DNA of 64,000 nt from Stratiolaelaps scimitus. Lineage: Eukaryota; Arthropoda; Arachnida; Mesostigmata; Laelapidae. Under the pieces are notes generated by a model that was not told where the DNA came from, did no database searches, and was given only the letters and a program-made list of their open reading frames with translations. Shown piece after piece: positions 1 to 10,150 of the stretch. Location of the stretch: positions 868,001 through 932,000 of the forward strand of contig JABWDB010000011.1 in the NCBI GenBank assembly GCA_019614645.1, given 5' to 3'. The number at the start of each line of letters is the position of its first letter. The first letter of the stretch is position 1. A program made the translations under genes and the position numbers.

Positions 1-152
1 TACGCTCGAACTGGACATAGAACCACATGATTTTAGCACTCTTAAAAGGAACATCTATCTATCTATAAAAAAAAGCTATATCTTGCAGAGCCATCACGCG
101 TCACAAGCGCTCCCATTTTGGCCACACTTCCGTTGCGTTTATTCGTGGCAAT

Positions 153-458
153 TTATACTAGAGATACATTGGTGATATTAAGAGTAAGATGGCTGTGACA
201 ATAGACGTGTATGCCGACGATGCCATACGTAAACAATACGACGAAGAATGCTAAATCTTCACATCTCATTCGCTTTCTGTTGAGAACGCGCCTTGTCCAG
301 TTGAGAATCGCGGCGCCAGCGAGCAGCCGAATGACGACGCCCCGACAAACAGAATCGAATATGGGCCAATGTCTACAACAGACCGTATTTGTTCCGAGGT
401 GAATCAAGCTGCCAGTCGAAGTTGAGCCGGCCATCGATCGGCTGGGTGTGTCGGTCAT
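153..458 (-). CDS. Candidate N-terminal exon of an unrecognised membrane protein (partial)
   Basis: Seen: an open frame on the minus strand from an ATG at 458 (A at -3) to a TAA at 153. A further in-frame ATG lies three codons upstream. The peptide opens with a polar Ser/Thr-rich stretch (MTDTPSRSMAGSTSTGS). It then has a weakly hydrophobic segment around VVIRLLAGAAILNW, a basic RRVLNRKRMR stretch, and a clear membrane segment (LAFFVVLFTYGIVGIHVYC). Third codon positions look coding-like. Near the end, GT-containing donor-like sites (ACCAAT then GTATCT) allow the exon to be spliced before the stop, so the rest of the gene may lie beyond the left edge of the window. Inference: first coding exon of a polytopic or signal-anchored membrane protein. 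I do not recognise the family. A chance ORF cannot be excluded. Confidence 0.35.
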   Translation of the reverse strand: MTDTPSRSMAGSTSTGSLIHLGTNTVCCRHWPIFDSVCRGVVIRLLAGAAILNWTRRVLNRKRMRCEDLAFFVVLFTYGIVGIHVYCHSHLTLNITNVSLV

Positions 459-870
459 GTTTAACATCCACTAGTAGACTCATTTGTTATGCATTGTTCA
501 GCAGACGGAGGTTTTACCGCCGACGCGAAATGTAACAGCGAGCCCGTTGTTCCTCATTGTCTCGCGAAGCCAATGATCGAAGGTCGAAACGCCGGAGCAC
601 TTACCAATGGCAGGGCAGCGAAGTTCCGATGGGTGCCGGGTGACGAACACATGCGTTCAACAACTCGCCGATTCGTGGAGATTCTGAAAACGTTGATATT
701 CTCAGCGTGTGTATTCTCGCTCTATCGTCGGCGAGATATATTGGTGTCCTAGTCGATATCATGTCATTGTTATGAAGATCGGTTTGTCGGTCGAAACAAA
801 AAAAGGCAGCGGGCTATGATCTATAGTAGTAGGGACGTAATGACTGGACGCTTACATTGAATTGCCGTTA
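459..870. other. Intergenic, nothing recognised
   Basis: Unique-looking sequence between the candidate exon at 153-458 and the 3' end of the retrotransposon. It carries a plus-strand open frame of 87 codons (489-752) with no recognisable motif. I treat that as chance. Confidence 0.4.
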
Positions 871-897
871 TACAATACAATACAATACAAATACACC
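871..897 (-). repeat. 3' terminal pentamer tail of the LINE
   Basis: Plus-strand sequence shows about five near-perfect ATACA units; in element sense this is (TTGTA)n directly after AATAAAGGTGTATT. It marks the 3' end. The two older LINE ends at 21956 and 55308 carry TTGAA units in the same place. Confidence 0.75.
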
Positions 898-970
898 TTT
901 ATTAACCAAAAGGGGGTGGTACAAAGATTATTAAAGAAATTACATAAATTGGTAGAGCGAAGTGAATTTT

Positions 971-3937
971 TTACAATTGTGGTAATGGCAGATGTCCACT
1001 TCCTGAGTCTCGTAGGAGACGTGCGACTCTCCAGGAGAACAAATTATTTAGCTTTTCGGTGCGCGCTACTGACGCAGTGCGCACTGTACGTCCACTGCGC
1101 AGCGGGTTTGGACGAAATTCGACGAAATGTTTGACAGAACTATTTGGTCTTAGTCGCTGAAACAAGCGTAGGTCCGCAGTATCTAATATGGTCATTAGGG
1201 AGGGGAGCTTCACCACTTCCTTCGGAACATCACAACGCAGACTGACTCTTCGGATGAACTTCGATTGCACCCTTTCAAGCGCTAGGATATGTTTTTTGAG
1301 ATAGGGCCTCCAAACGGGAGAGCAGTAAAGAAATTTTGGAATGACAAGGCTCTTATAGAGCGCAAGATAGAAATCGACATTTTTGATAATAAAACATCTA
1401 AAAATTGTGTTACATATTAATGAGGCAGACCGAACTACCTCTGTCACATGCAGATCAAAAACAAGGGAGGAAGTCACTATGACACCCAGATCCCGCATGG
1501 AGCTTTCACATTTGATAACATCACCATTGATCGTGTATTCATTTTTGTAAGTAGAGGTGCACAGAACTGCACATTTCGGAATGGAGATCAACATGTCGTT
1601 CTTACAACACCACTGTTCAACAGCGGTAATGGCTGATTGAAGGAGGAGTCTGTCCTCAGCACTCCGCACTGGTGCATACAATTTCAAATCATCAGCATAG
1701 AACTTGTGTTTTACACCGCTTGGAAAACTATTTTTAAGATCTAACACAAAGATACAGAATAAAAGCGGGCCCACGCACGAACCCTGAGGTACCCCAGATG
1801 GGCACCGATCATACGTGCTGAGAGTATTGTTTATTTTTACGCAGAACTTTCTATCCGTTAGATAGCTTCGGATCCACTCAACACTATGTGGATCTACTTT
1901 GAGAGATAAAAGTTTGGAGATTAAAAGGCTATGATTGACGCGGTCGAATGCTTTGGAAAAATCAAAGTAAATGCAATCATAGTCGACTTTCTCGTTCTGA
2001 AATAGAGCCAAGTCATGGACCATTTCAATCAGCTGGGTTTCGGTCGACTTTCCTTTGGTAAAACCATGTTGTTCGGTGTCAAGGAGGTCATTTATGGAGA
2101 GGTATGAGTAAATGTGATCTACGAGTATCTTCTCAAAAATGAGGCACGCTATGGACCCCTGGGCTACAGGTCTATAGTTACCTACATAACTCTTGTCTTT
2201 CGCTTTATGGACAGGCGTAACAATTGAGAGCTTAAAGCAGTCAGGGACTGTTCCGTCCTCATAGGAGCGGCAGAAGATCAATTTTAACGGTTCGACAACA
2301 GCCAGACCCAGTTTCTTGTATAGGATCGGCGGCAAGCCATCAGGGGTTTGACTGCATTTTAACGGCAACTCCTGGATCTTTCGTAGGATAAGATCATCCG
2401 TAATATCCAGCCTTGGACAGCGTGCTCTCACGTTTATAGTAGCCGTGTGGTTTGCAGCTGTAATTTGGGGCACGAATACTGACCCGAAAAAGGACTTAAA
2501 AGCTTCTGCTTTAACCAAATCGTCTGACTCCAGAACACCATTAATTTGTATGGCGCCAACCCCATCTACACCTTTTATCCGTTTGTTCGCATATCTGAAG
2601 AATTCTTTGCTGTTTCTGAAATTTAGCGCTGACTCTTGTAAAATACGCAGTCGAGTCGAAGCTTTCTTAAGGCGGGAGGCAAGACGCGGGCTTGGATCCG
2701 ATTTCACGAGAGCCTCCAGTTTTTGGACACAAAGCCGTATTTGATTTTGCTCTGAGTGAGGACGCCCTTTTGGTATGAACTCCGATATGAGAGCATGCAT
2801 AATCTTGAGAAACGAGTTGTACATATCATTTACTGAGCGACACCGACGGAAGACATCACGCCAGGATACGTTGAGAAGCCTGGTTTGGTAGTCGTCGTAC
2901 ATACCACTCCAGAAATTGTAACCTATGTGTTCGCGTTTGAGATCGCTGGATTGACATAATACTGTAAAACTAACAGCCGAGTGATCCGTGTTGATCGGAG
3001 CAGCACATACTTCAAGATCATCGATAAGAGCGGGCTCGGTGGTGAGTAGTAGGTCTAAAATTGATTGTTCGCGCGTTGGCGAGCCGACCAACTGAAAAAG
3101 ACCATTTGAGATACACGCGTTTACAAAGACAGATTCTTTTGATTTACTATCGGAGATGACAATTCCATCCCAATCAATGTTTTTAAGATTGAAATCGCCA
3201 TAAATGACAACCGGGAGAGTGGTATCACAAATGTGGTCAAAGAGCCGTGCGCAATCCGAAACCCTTTGTGAGAAGAACTCAGGATTGTTTGTGAGGTAGC
3301 ATGACGCAAAGCGGACCGAAATGTCCTCGAAATGAATATCAACGGCAACCGCTTCCATGGCGCTATCCAGATCAACACCACAGCATTTTAGGTTACTGTC
3401 AACCAGAGCCAGAGTGCCACCTCCCCTGGAACCTCTGTCTTGGCGAAACACTCTAAACTTGCCATTGAAAGACAGTTCAGTATCTTTTATGTCAGGAGTC
3501 AGCCACGTCTCAGAAATGAGCAGGATCTGAACCGCATGGAGGGAGACATATGCAAATAGTGCATCTATCTCGCCCGGACTGCATAGCGAACGAGCGTTGA
3601 GTGAAAGACATCTTATGCGAGGGGTAGCATATGTTTCAGGAGGTTTCAGTAACGGAACATTACCGCAGTTCAACGCTGATAGGTGAGGAGGGAGGGGCAC
3701 CTGCTGAGAATCATGAGGGCATTTTCTATATCTCGAAGTGAAGGCTGAGGGGGAGGATGAAGGGTGGCAGGCATGGGAGATTGGTTTGGCAACCATGGAT
3801 CCAGGGAGGGAGACGGGGGGCATTCTGGCCTGTGAGGATATGATCGTCGACGGGGGAGGAGCATTTGAGGTGGTGCAGTTTGAGGGTGACGTGAGCGTTG
3901 CTGGGAGGTTGCCAGTTGAGACGATGGGTGATGGCAA
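971..3937 (-). CDS. ORF2: APE endonuclease and reverse transcriptase of a CR1-like LINE
   Basis: A 988-residue polyprotein that nicks target DNA and reverse-transcribes the element RNA at the nick (target-primed reverse transcription). Visible motifs: an exonuclease-endonuclease-phosphatase domain starting at about residue 108 (LSLNARSL), with the catalytic Glu in SETWL (about 143), GDFN (about 247) and a later TDHS motif. Then comes an RT domain with NYRPV, motif A FDFSKAFDRVNH, GVPQGS and the catalytic FYADD near base 1700. A C-terminal thumb-like region (KKHILALERVQSKFIRR) follows. Length is typical for CR1 ORF2. The first ~100 residues are Pro/Ser-rich, lie largely inside ORF1 and may not be translated. 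The real start could be a later Met or depend on reinitiation. No stop or frameshift is seen. Confidence 0.9.
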   Translation of the reverse strand: MPSPIVSTGNLPATLTSPSNCTTSNAPPPSTIISSQARMPPVSLPGSMVAKPISHACHPSSSPSAFTSRYRKCPHDSQQVPLPPHLSALNCGNVPLLKPPETYATPRIRCLSLNARSLCSPGEIDALFAYVSLHAVQILLISETWLTPDIKDTELSFNGKFRVFRQDRGSRGGGTLALVDSNLKCCGVDLDSAMEAVAVDIHFEDISVRFASCYLTNNPEFFSQRVSDCARLFDHICDTTLPVVIYGDFNLKNIDWDGIVISDSKSKESVFVNACISNGLFQLVGSPTREQSILDLLLTTEPALIDDLEVCAAPINTDHSAVSFTVLCQSSDLKREHIGYNFWSGMYDDYQTRLLNVSWRDVFRRCRSVNDMYNSFLKIMHALISEFIPKGRPHSEQNQIRLCVQKLEALVKSDPSPRLASRLKKASTRLRILQESALNFRNSKEFFRYANKRIKGVDGVGAIQINGVLESDDLVKAEAFKSFFGSVFVPQITAANHTATINVRARCPRLDITDDLILRKIQELPLKCSQTPDGLPPILYKKLGLAVVEPLKLIFCRSYEDGTVPDCFKLSIVTPVHKAKDKSYVGNYRPVAQGSIACLIFEKILVDHIYSYLSINDLLDTEQHGFTKGKSTETQLIEMVHDLALFQNEKVDYDCIYFDFSKAFDRVNHSLLISKLLSLKVDPHSVEWIRSYLTDRKFCVKINNTLSTYDRCPSGVPQGSCVGPLLFCIFVLDLKNSFPSGVKHKFYADDLKLYAPVRSAEDRLLLQSAITAVEQWCCKNDMLISIPKCAVLCTSTYKNEYTINGDVIKCESSMRDLGVIVTSSLVFDLHVTEVVRSASLICNTIFRCFIIKNVDFYLALYKSLVIPKFLYCSPVWRPYLKKHILALERVQSKFIRRVSLRCDVPKEVVKLPSLMTILDTADLRLFQRLRPNSSVKHFVEFRPNPLRSGRTVRTASVARTEKLNNLFSWRVARLLRDSGSGHLPLPQL

Positions 3938-5007
3938 TGACGATGGGAGGAGGAGGGTTTGTGATGGTGAAACCCCAGCATGTTCATACTTGGAGTACCT
4001 CCTGTCTTAAAGCCTGAGCGAGGACGTTGACTGTTGGTACCGGTCTCAAGGGTGGACCTCACGTCTATAGCGGTGAGGCGGGGGTCCTTACCTAGAAACT
4101 TGCAGGCCCGAGCCGCTATCTTTTGAGCACAGTATTTCTGATATTGGTAACTAGAATGAGTGCCATCCGACTTAAAGCCGTCTTGACGAACGGACAGGAT
4201 CAGAAAATCATGCTTCTGCTTCTGGAGGGTTGATTGCAATTTACGATTGCATTCGTCAAGCACCACGGGGTGGACGCTGTTTCGTTTTGTGGTGCTAAGT
4301 TTTGGAATAGAGCAAACTGTGAGGCTAATACCCTTTTCAGAGCAGAGCATGCCAAAGGAGGAAATCTGCCTCATGATTTGGTCCTTAGCTCGGGAGGGAT
4401 TTCTGGTAGATGTTAGGTCACTCAAACCAACATGAAGAATTACTTTAATGGAAGCACTCGATGCATAGGAGATGAGATCGGTGACAGCCTTTATTGCTGC
4501 ATCAAGTCGTAAACCTCGTTTACCCTCAATGACAGTTTCTTCCGAGGAGTCAATCGCCGCATCTATGAGAGGAGCCATGTTTTGCAGATTGGAGTCGCCA
4601 TAGATTATTACAACCTTGTCACAAGAAGGGGAGGGTGGTGGATCAAGGCTTAATGACGTATTGTTTAACTGGGGCGAGGATTGCTCAGAGCGAGACTTAG
4701 TAATCGTACCAGTCGGTGAACGGTGTGGCGATTTCTCATGGGACGCCGCCACACCCAGAGGATTTGCGCTTTTTATCTGGGCTAGAGAATCAGAGATCGA
4801 CTGAAGCCTAGTATCGTACTCAGCCCCAGATTTCTCTAGTGCCTCTTGAATTCTCCTCAGCGCCGACATAATTTCTTCAAGGAATGCCTTCTTTACTATG
4901 ACACAGTCTCTTGAGTGGTTATGATCAGATGTCACGGCCTGTGACATCTGCCCACCAGCGCTATCAGCAGCATCAGTAGAAGTACTAAGCTTATTCGATG
5001 CATCCAC
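3670..5007 (-). CDS. ORF1: SGNH-esterase RNA-binding-type protein of the CR1-like LINE
   Basis: A 445-residue protein. Residues about 40-75 look like a coiled coil (EEIMSALRRIQEALEKSG), which would fit the oligomerising region of LINE ORF1 proteins. The central part is an SGNH hydrolase fold: YGDSN holds the nucleophile Ser (block I), HVGLSD stands in the oxyanion-hole block, and SDGTHSS holds the Asp-x-x-His pair near residue 300. Such esterase domains are known in ORF1 of CR1-like elements and are thought to aid membrane or RNP interaction; their exact role is unsettled. The C-terminal 130 residues are Pro/Ser/His-rich and disordered. No CCHC zinc knuckle is present. The ORF overlaps the start of ORF2 by about 270 bases in another frame. 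Confidence 0.85.
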   Translation of the reverse strand: MDASNKLSTSTDAADSAGGQMSQAVTSDHNHSRDCVIVKKAFLEEIMSALRRIQEALEKSGAEYDTRLQSISDSLAQIKSANPLGVAASHEKSPHRSPTGTITKSRSEQSSPQLNNTSLSLDPPPSPSCDKVVIIYGDSNLQNMAPLIDAAIDSSEETVIEGKRGLRLDAAIKAVTDLISYASSASIKVILHVGLSDLTSTRNPSRAKDQIMRQISSFGMLCSEKGISLTVCSIPKLSTTKRNSVHPVVLDECNRKLQSTLQKQKHDFLILSVRQDGFKSDGTHSSYQYQKYCAQKIAARACKFLGKDPRLTAIDVRSTLETGTNSQRPRSGFKTGGTPSMNMLGFHHHKPSSSHRHCHHPSSQLATSQQRSRHPQTAPPQMLLPRRRSYPHRPECPPSPSLDPWLPNQSPMPATLHPPPQPSLRDIENALMILSRCPSLLTYQR

Positions 5008-5200
5008 CTCAAGTTCGATTTGCCTTATGAGCCCGACAACGTTGACGCATCGCGCGCCAATGTGCCTGTGTCGAAGTCGTTAGACACTGGCCCGCTTCGT
5101 CATTCGACACAAGATCTCCTCTGCGGTCCAGCTAAATAAGAGCAACTTTTTGAAATCCCCTTATCTGTGACGCGTCAGCAATGGACAACCGCACTGGAGA
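5008..5200 (-). other. 5' UTR or internal promoter region of the LINE
   Basis: About 190 bases precede the ORF1 ATG in element sense. The sequence is GC-richer than its flank and has no TATA box, as expected for a non-LTR element with an internal promoter. The outer boundary is an estimate. Confidence 0.4.
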
Positions 5201-6132
5201 GACAAGCCACTATCCATTATTTTATTGACGTTCTAAAATCATATGCAAAGTGAACAAAATAGAGTGGTTGCCCTTGAAATCAGCTCGATACTGTCTCTCT
5301 CTCTCGTTCTGTCTGTCGTCTCTCTCACACACTCCGGGGGTAGAGTCCCCTCGGAGGCGAAGTCGGAGTAGATTCGCTCGTTATGGTTATAAAGAAAAAC
5401 ACACACATGAGCAACGTCTGGCGGAACGCGTCCAAGAGGCAATTAGTGTTGGTTTTGATAGAAATCAATTTACATATATATATATGTATATATATATGTA
5501 TGAATATTTTATATGAGCAAGATCACAGAAGCGTATCCGAGTAAACAGAACACGGCGCGAAACACACCACTGAAGACGGAGTGGTAGAGCTGACACAGTC
5601 AAAAAAAAAACTGTAAAAGTATCAGACAGACGCGATAAGCGACAAAAATCTCGTATATAAAAATGCACGATGCGCTCGGGATAATAACGTTGGACGAGGG
5701 ACGATTCAGCGCACTACCAGACTATACGCGTACACAGCGGGGTCCCACTCAATCGAATTGTCGCTTTCGGTGCAGAACCGTGGATGCAAGTTCTGCGTCG
5801 GCACATGGAGAGTCTCGGACGGCTCGTGCCGTCGACTCGAATTCAATCAATTAATGTCATGATAAAGGTGTCCGTGAAAATTGCCCAGTAATTGTACACG
5901 ATTATAAGGGCCTCATCATAAATGATCTGAACATCGTTACGAGTGCTTCAAATGACTCGGATGCATTGTTGGTATGCTCACGTGTTTTAAGGACGAAGGT
6001 TGTCTGGCTTCCGTGGACAATTGCAGGCCGAGGCGATCAATTTTAGGAGATGCTAGACAGTCCCCGGCTCAAGAAACCTGCGCGTTTGATTGCCTTGGAC
6101 TCAACGACGAGTGACATCCCTGTCACATCCCA

Positions 6133-6185
6133 TTATATAATATATAATATATATATATATATATATATAAATATATATATATATA
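6133..6185. repeat. (TA)n microsatellite
   Basis: About 53 bases of nearly pure TA dinucleotides with a few interruptions. It is one of roughly 25 such arrays in this window. Confidence 0.9.
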
Positions 6186-6822
6186 GCCTTAGAATGAGTT
6201 TTGTCAGTGGCGAAGCATATACCTATGTTAATACAAATGAATCACCTCATATCTACACAACGTAAATAACGTAGATCTACTGCCAAGCATACCTCGTCAC
6301 CAGCAGGGTAGGTCTCTTTCTCTCTCTCTCTCTCTCTGTCTCCATGACTAACTAACTGTGAACGGGCACGAGCACCTCCACAGCGGATGGACAGCAGACC
6401 CCCCCCGTTCCGTTTTCCTGCCTCTGGCTATCTCTCGGCTCAGTTCGTTTTCTCGTGTGGGGACGCGGCCTTGGGGCCACCGCCGCCGGAGCGCGATCTG
6501 CCAGCGCCGCTTAACCGCTGCGCCCGCCCAGAAAGGTCTGGCCGGCGCCCAACCCATCGCATCGTCCCCGATGTCCGGCACACCATGTAGATGTAATCCG
6601 AGAATCGCTCACTTCTCGCGTGCGCGTGGCGCACCGCCGAGAGACGGGCAGCCAGGCGGGTCCACAGACTCACAAGCATAGATCTCGGGTAACTGCAATA
6701 ACAACAAGCGTCATATTTAATATCGTTGCCGTTTCGACAGCAAAATGGCAAACTCGCAGTACGCAACAGCCACCACCGGTCGGATTTTACACATGAGAGC
6801 ATCGTGAATAAGGAAGGAGACA

Positions 6823-6869
6823 GAGAGAGAGCGCGAAAGCGAGAGAGAGCGCGAAAGCGAGAGAGAGAT
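6823..6869. repeat. Tandem repeat, 18-bp GA-rich unit
   Basis: A unit of the form GAGAGAGAGCGCGAAAGC is repeated about two and a half times. On the minus strand it reads as repeated Ser/Arg/Ala codons, but there is no sign that it is translated. Confidence 0.8.
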
Positions 6870-8134
6870 ACGAGGTGCATATCGTGGTTTGGGCGATAAC
6901 GGATCCGAACTATCGATCCCTGGATACTAAGCTGACTGCTTCGCGAACATGATGGCTGGAAGTAGCTGAATATATATTGACATACATTTTGCTTCTTTTG
7001 CGGTAAAACCAGTCCAGAAACGATTGGGATATCAACAGAAGGCCGATATGTGCCAGACGGGCCTTAAGCCCGAACCCGGTGGCCTGGTGGTACATTCGCG
7101 TGCGCCTGCCTGGCTACGGGAGGCGACACGTATGTGCACAGCTTCGATCCTCACCGTGGCGCATTTGCATTTAGGGGGTTCGTCCGTCTTATGAAGTAAT
7201 GCAGAAGTGTTTCCAACATCAACCGAGAATCGCAATCGTATACACAGACACAATATTTTCCTTTCCGCCACCTGCAAATCTAGTTTCGTAATTACAGCTG
7301 TACTTAGTATCTCATATCCAAGCCTGTAGTCCCTCAATCTTATCGGTCTCTTGTTATGAAAATCTTCTATATCCTCTCTCTCTCTCTCTCCCCGTGTCCC
7401 TCTTCTTTCCTGGTTCTTCCGTAGAAATAGCGTGGTCAGCTCTTCTGCAAGTGGCTCTCGTTTATGCCCATCAAACGATCTACAAAGAACTTCCTTAGAC
7501 CACGTTGCCTTCCACCCGAGCCTCTGGCTAATGGGCATACACTTACTGATACACCCAAATGTCAGCTACGTTTATTATTATTATTCGGATATGAGCGTTA
7601 GTCCTTTGTTTTTGTTAATAAATCGAAACAAATCATTAATTGTTAATACCCTATATATATATTAATACCATATAAACGTAATAATTGAAAAGGTCGTCGA
7701 GGTATCGTGGCCGGCAACGCAGGCCACTGGCTGGAAACACCTGAATTAGATCAGGCAACATTATCGTATGAAGTTACCAAGATAGCGTACATTCGATGCT
7801 TATCAGTTGCTTATTAGCGGTATCAGCTAATTGTCCCACGATTCTAACCTATAGTCTCGATCTCAATGCTAACAGAAATATCCATAATATGATATGTCCG
7901 TAGCTTTCGAGAACGGTCACACCTGAATCCGCTTTATGATGATCTATCCACTGAAATCTTATTAAGTCGATAAATCACATTCTCAGCTGGCAATCGACTA
8001 CGTGAAAGCGTGTGTCGTCTCGAAAGTCCGCCCCATTGGCCAGATCGAGCGAATTATAAACTATTCATTTATTGTCATACCTTATTCGTCTTGGGCGAAT
8101 CGATCGCCGGCGATCGGCTGCGGATGCTTTCACG

Positions 8135-8329
8135 ATGAAAGCTGGTCAAGCCCTTCGGATATCCAAGACCGATTGCATCCTGTCGATCTTTGCCATGGTG
8201 TACGCTGTTGCGTTCGGGCTTTTCCTGGCGCAGTTCCAGCAATTGTACAAATATATAGATATATATATATTTTTTTTTATGTTTGCGCGGTTTGTTATGT
8301 TCGGCAAAGTATTGGGTGATGCTGCTTAG
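8135..8329 (+). CDS. Candidate signal-anchor exon (first coding exon of an unknown gene)
   Basis: Seen: an ATG at 8135 (A at -3) followed by 14 polar/basic residues (MKAGQALRISKTDC) and one strong hydrophobic stretch (ILSIFAMVYAVAFGLFLAQ). Codon third positions in this part are GC-rich and coding-like. After LAQFQQ at about 8245 the frame runs into a (TA)n and T-rich tract, where the coding character stops although the frame stays open to a stop at 8329. Inference: the real exon may end near 8245 at a GT, making this the cytosolic tail plus signal anchor of a type II membrane protein, as in Golgi glycosyltransferases. No downstream exon was found. It could also be chance. Confidence 0.3.
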   Translation: MKAGQALRISKTDCILSIFAMVYAVAFGLFLAQFQQLYKYIDIYIFFFMFARFVMFGKVLGDAA

Positions 8330-8540
8330 CTAATAGGACAAGCTATATTATATACAGGCACAGTGTTGAAGACTGCTATTGAGAAACAGTGGCGGGATTT
8401 CGCCACGATTGGATAGATTTGTCTAATTTTGGGCTGCAAGCCGTTGTGTGTGTGTGTTAATATATACAATAATATTATATATATATATGCTATTATAACA
8501 TATTATTATTATTATTATGTTATCGGGGACACGTAGCGGT

Positions 8541-8722
8541 GCCAGTTGAACCGTGGCTAAGTTGCCTCTGTGGCTGTGTATAGCAAAAAGCCGAAGGTCG
8601 CAGGAGTTCGAGTCGCTCTGGCGACCTGATGAGGACGACATTTAATTAGACAACTTACGAAGCATCGTAAAGATTTCAGTGTTCCGTTAATAAATCAGTA
8701 ATAAACCATTTACACTTACCTT
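8541..8722 (+). repeat. tRNA-derived SINE, diverged copy
   Basis: Contains a degenerate tRNA-like head with a B-box-like GGAGTTCGAGTC. A 3' domain follows (GCATCGTAAAGATT, then GTTAATAAATCAGTAATAAACC) that matches the family tail seen at 22229 and 27760. The (TTA)n just upstream and the divergence suggest an old copy. Confidence 0.6.
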
Positions 8723-8787
8723 ATCTTGACATAGCATATCCTCTAAAGCTTTGCTACGTCGCAGCACAAGCATTCACTCGTCTTCTG

Positions 8788-8815
8788 ATATATAATATAT
8801 ATATATATATATATT
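8788..8815. repeat. (TA)n microsatellite
   Basis: About 28 bases of nearly pure TA. Confidence 0.85.
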
Positions 8816-9269
8816 CTATAAGAACAAAACGCGATTGTCGTCAATTTCCAACTATGCTCTCATCTGGAGCGATGTAACAGCAAGAGAGAGGCGTTCCATT
8901 ATGGCTACGGGGAAAAAGTATTCAACACAAGGAAGTCGGTACGGGCGTCTTCCGGAGCATTCACTGAGCAGCGCCAATGCCCCCCGCAGGAAGAACTCCC
9001 CATAGGAAGTAGTGCTCATTGATCACAGAGCGCTTGTTTCTGCTGTGTTTCCCTAAACGCTCAAATCGATTATCATCGACATCTATCTTCCCTTAGCGAC
9101 ACAGAAGTTGTTCGTGTCGTTCGTAGCGCCGTTACAGAAGCCGCCTCGCGGGGCGGTGGACCGAACGAGAGGTGGAGAGAGATTTACCTTCATCCCAAAG
9201 GGAGAAGTTTGTTTATTAAATTTGAGCAATCCTTTTGTAAAATGCATCTACTTAAACAAGACTTTTGGA

Positions 9270-9292
9270 TTATATATATATATATATATATA
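9270..9292. repeat. (TA)n microsatellite
   Basis: About 23 bases of pure TA. Confidence 0.85.
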
Positions 9293-9452
9293 AAGTAGAA
9301 CAAGTTGGCCCCCATCACTGAATACGTGCGCGTATCCATATATAAAAAGTTGGTTAGTCGGTGCCCTTCAACCCAGCGAATAATGATCCATTGAACGTTG
9401 ACCGCTTCATATCTACATATATCTGAGCTCTCATTAAATCGAGTCATTACTT

Positions 9453-9556
9453 TGAGTCCCGCCACCTGCTGAGGACACGTAAGAGAACTTAAGCATTGTA
9501 AAGATTTTAAATTGTAAAGAAAGAGATTAATAAACCAAGAAACCTTTAGCCTCCTT
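9453..9556 (+). repeat. tRNA-derived SINE, 5'-truncated copy
   Basis: Begins within the B-box region (GAGTCCCGCCACC). It then shows the family body (ACACGTAAGAGAACTTAAGC, ATTGTAAAG) and tail (AATAAACCAAGAAACCTTTA). Confidence 0.65.
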
Positions 9557-10150
9557 CGCTCACGGATTTACTCCACTACACGGAGAGCGTACACAGCTGA
9601 TTGCTCACATCGATTGAATCGGGCACTGGCTGAATTTCTTTTCTTTTGGCCGTCTCCTATTCAATAAATTAACGCTTGATACCTAGTGTTTGCTTGTTTC
9701 AAGCTAGCGTGGGATGTCAGTACTCTCGGGCCGGTTTGTGTGGCTCTGCCCCCTGGCGGGGGTTCCTGTGATGAAAATGACGCGATCAGCATTCACGGGT
9801 TCAAACATTTCGTCCTTTCATAATCGGTCCTCATTAGCAATGATTGCTGTTGTTCCTGTGGTAATGGCTGTTTGATAAAATAGCACGAATCCGACAATGA
9901 CAAAAGTGCCATGTCTGCCGTTTAACCCACTCGATTGGAAACGGGATCCTGAATCCGAGCTGATTTACGGGGTAAGCTTCGAAGGCGATATGACGCCACG
10001 TGGTAATTCTGCTGCCGTGACATCGTTCATCAGCGAAATGCCGGGCGAGATAGCTATGAGCTGTCCCCTTTGTTAAGCCACTAAGATTGCATGCTTGCTG
10101 TTGGGGAACGCGTAATATAAGCTCTTTTTAGGGAGAAAATCAATTGAGCT
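9557..10150. other. Intergenic, nothing recognised
   Basis: No repeat, hairpin or coding signal stands out. Confidence 0.4.

Larger units (their letters stand above)
871..5200 (-). mobile_element. Full-length CR1-like non-LTR retrotransposon
   Basis: Read on the minus strand, the element has an approximately 200-base 5' UTR, ORF1 (5007-3670), an overlapping ORF2 (3937-971), a short 3' UTR with a polyadenylation-like AATAAA, and a tail of TTGTA pentamers (897-871). Both ORFs are uninterrupted over about 4 kb, in contrast to the degenerate copies at 21956 and 55308, so this insertion is young and may be competent. An SGNH esterase in ORF1 plus an APE endonuclease and RT in ORF2 is the architecture known for CR1-like elements. 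A short-unit 3' microsatellite instead of poly(A) fits the CR1/L2 group. The exact 5' boundary is not visible, and I found no clear target-site duplication. Confidence 0.85.
5201..8134. other. Intergenic with simple repeats and a GC-rich island
   Basis: No convincing gene. Contents: CT-rich tract (5287-5330), short (TA)n near 5475-5500, a TATA-like TATATAAAA at 5654, a (TA)n block (6133-6185), CT repeats (6310-6338 and 7373-7392), a GC-rich stretch (about 6380-6560) and GA-rich tandem repeats (6823-6869). The longest open frame, 168 codons on the minus strand (7538-7032), spans the CT repeat and shows no motif. Confidence 0.5.

Noticed and set aside
7032..7538. A 168-codon open frame on the minus strand
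   Set aside because: One or two frames this long are expected by chance in 64 kb on six frames. It reads through a CT microsatellite, has no motif and has irregular codon use.
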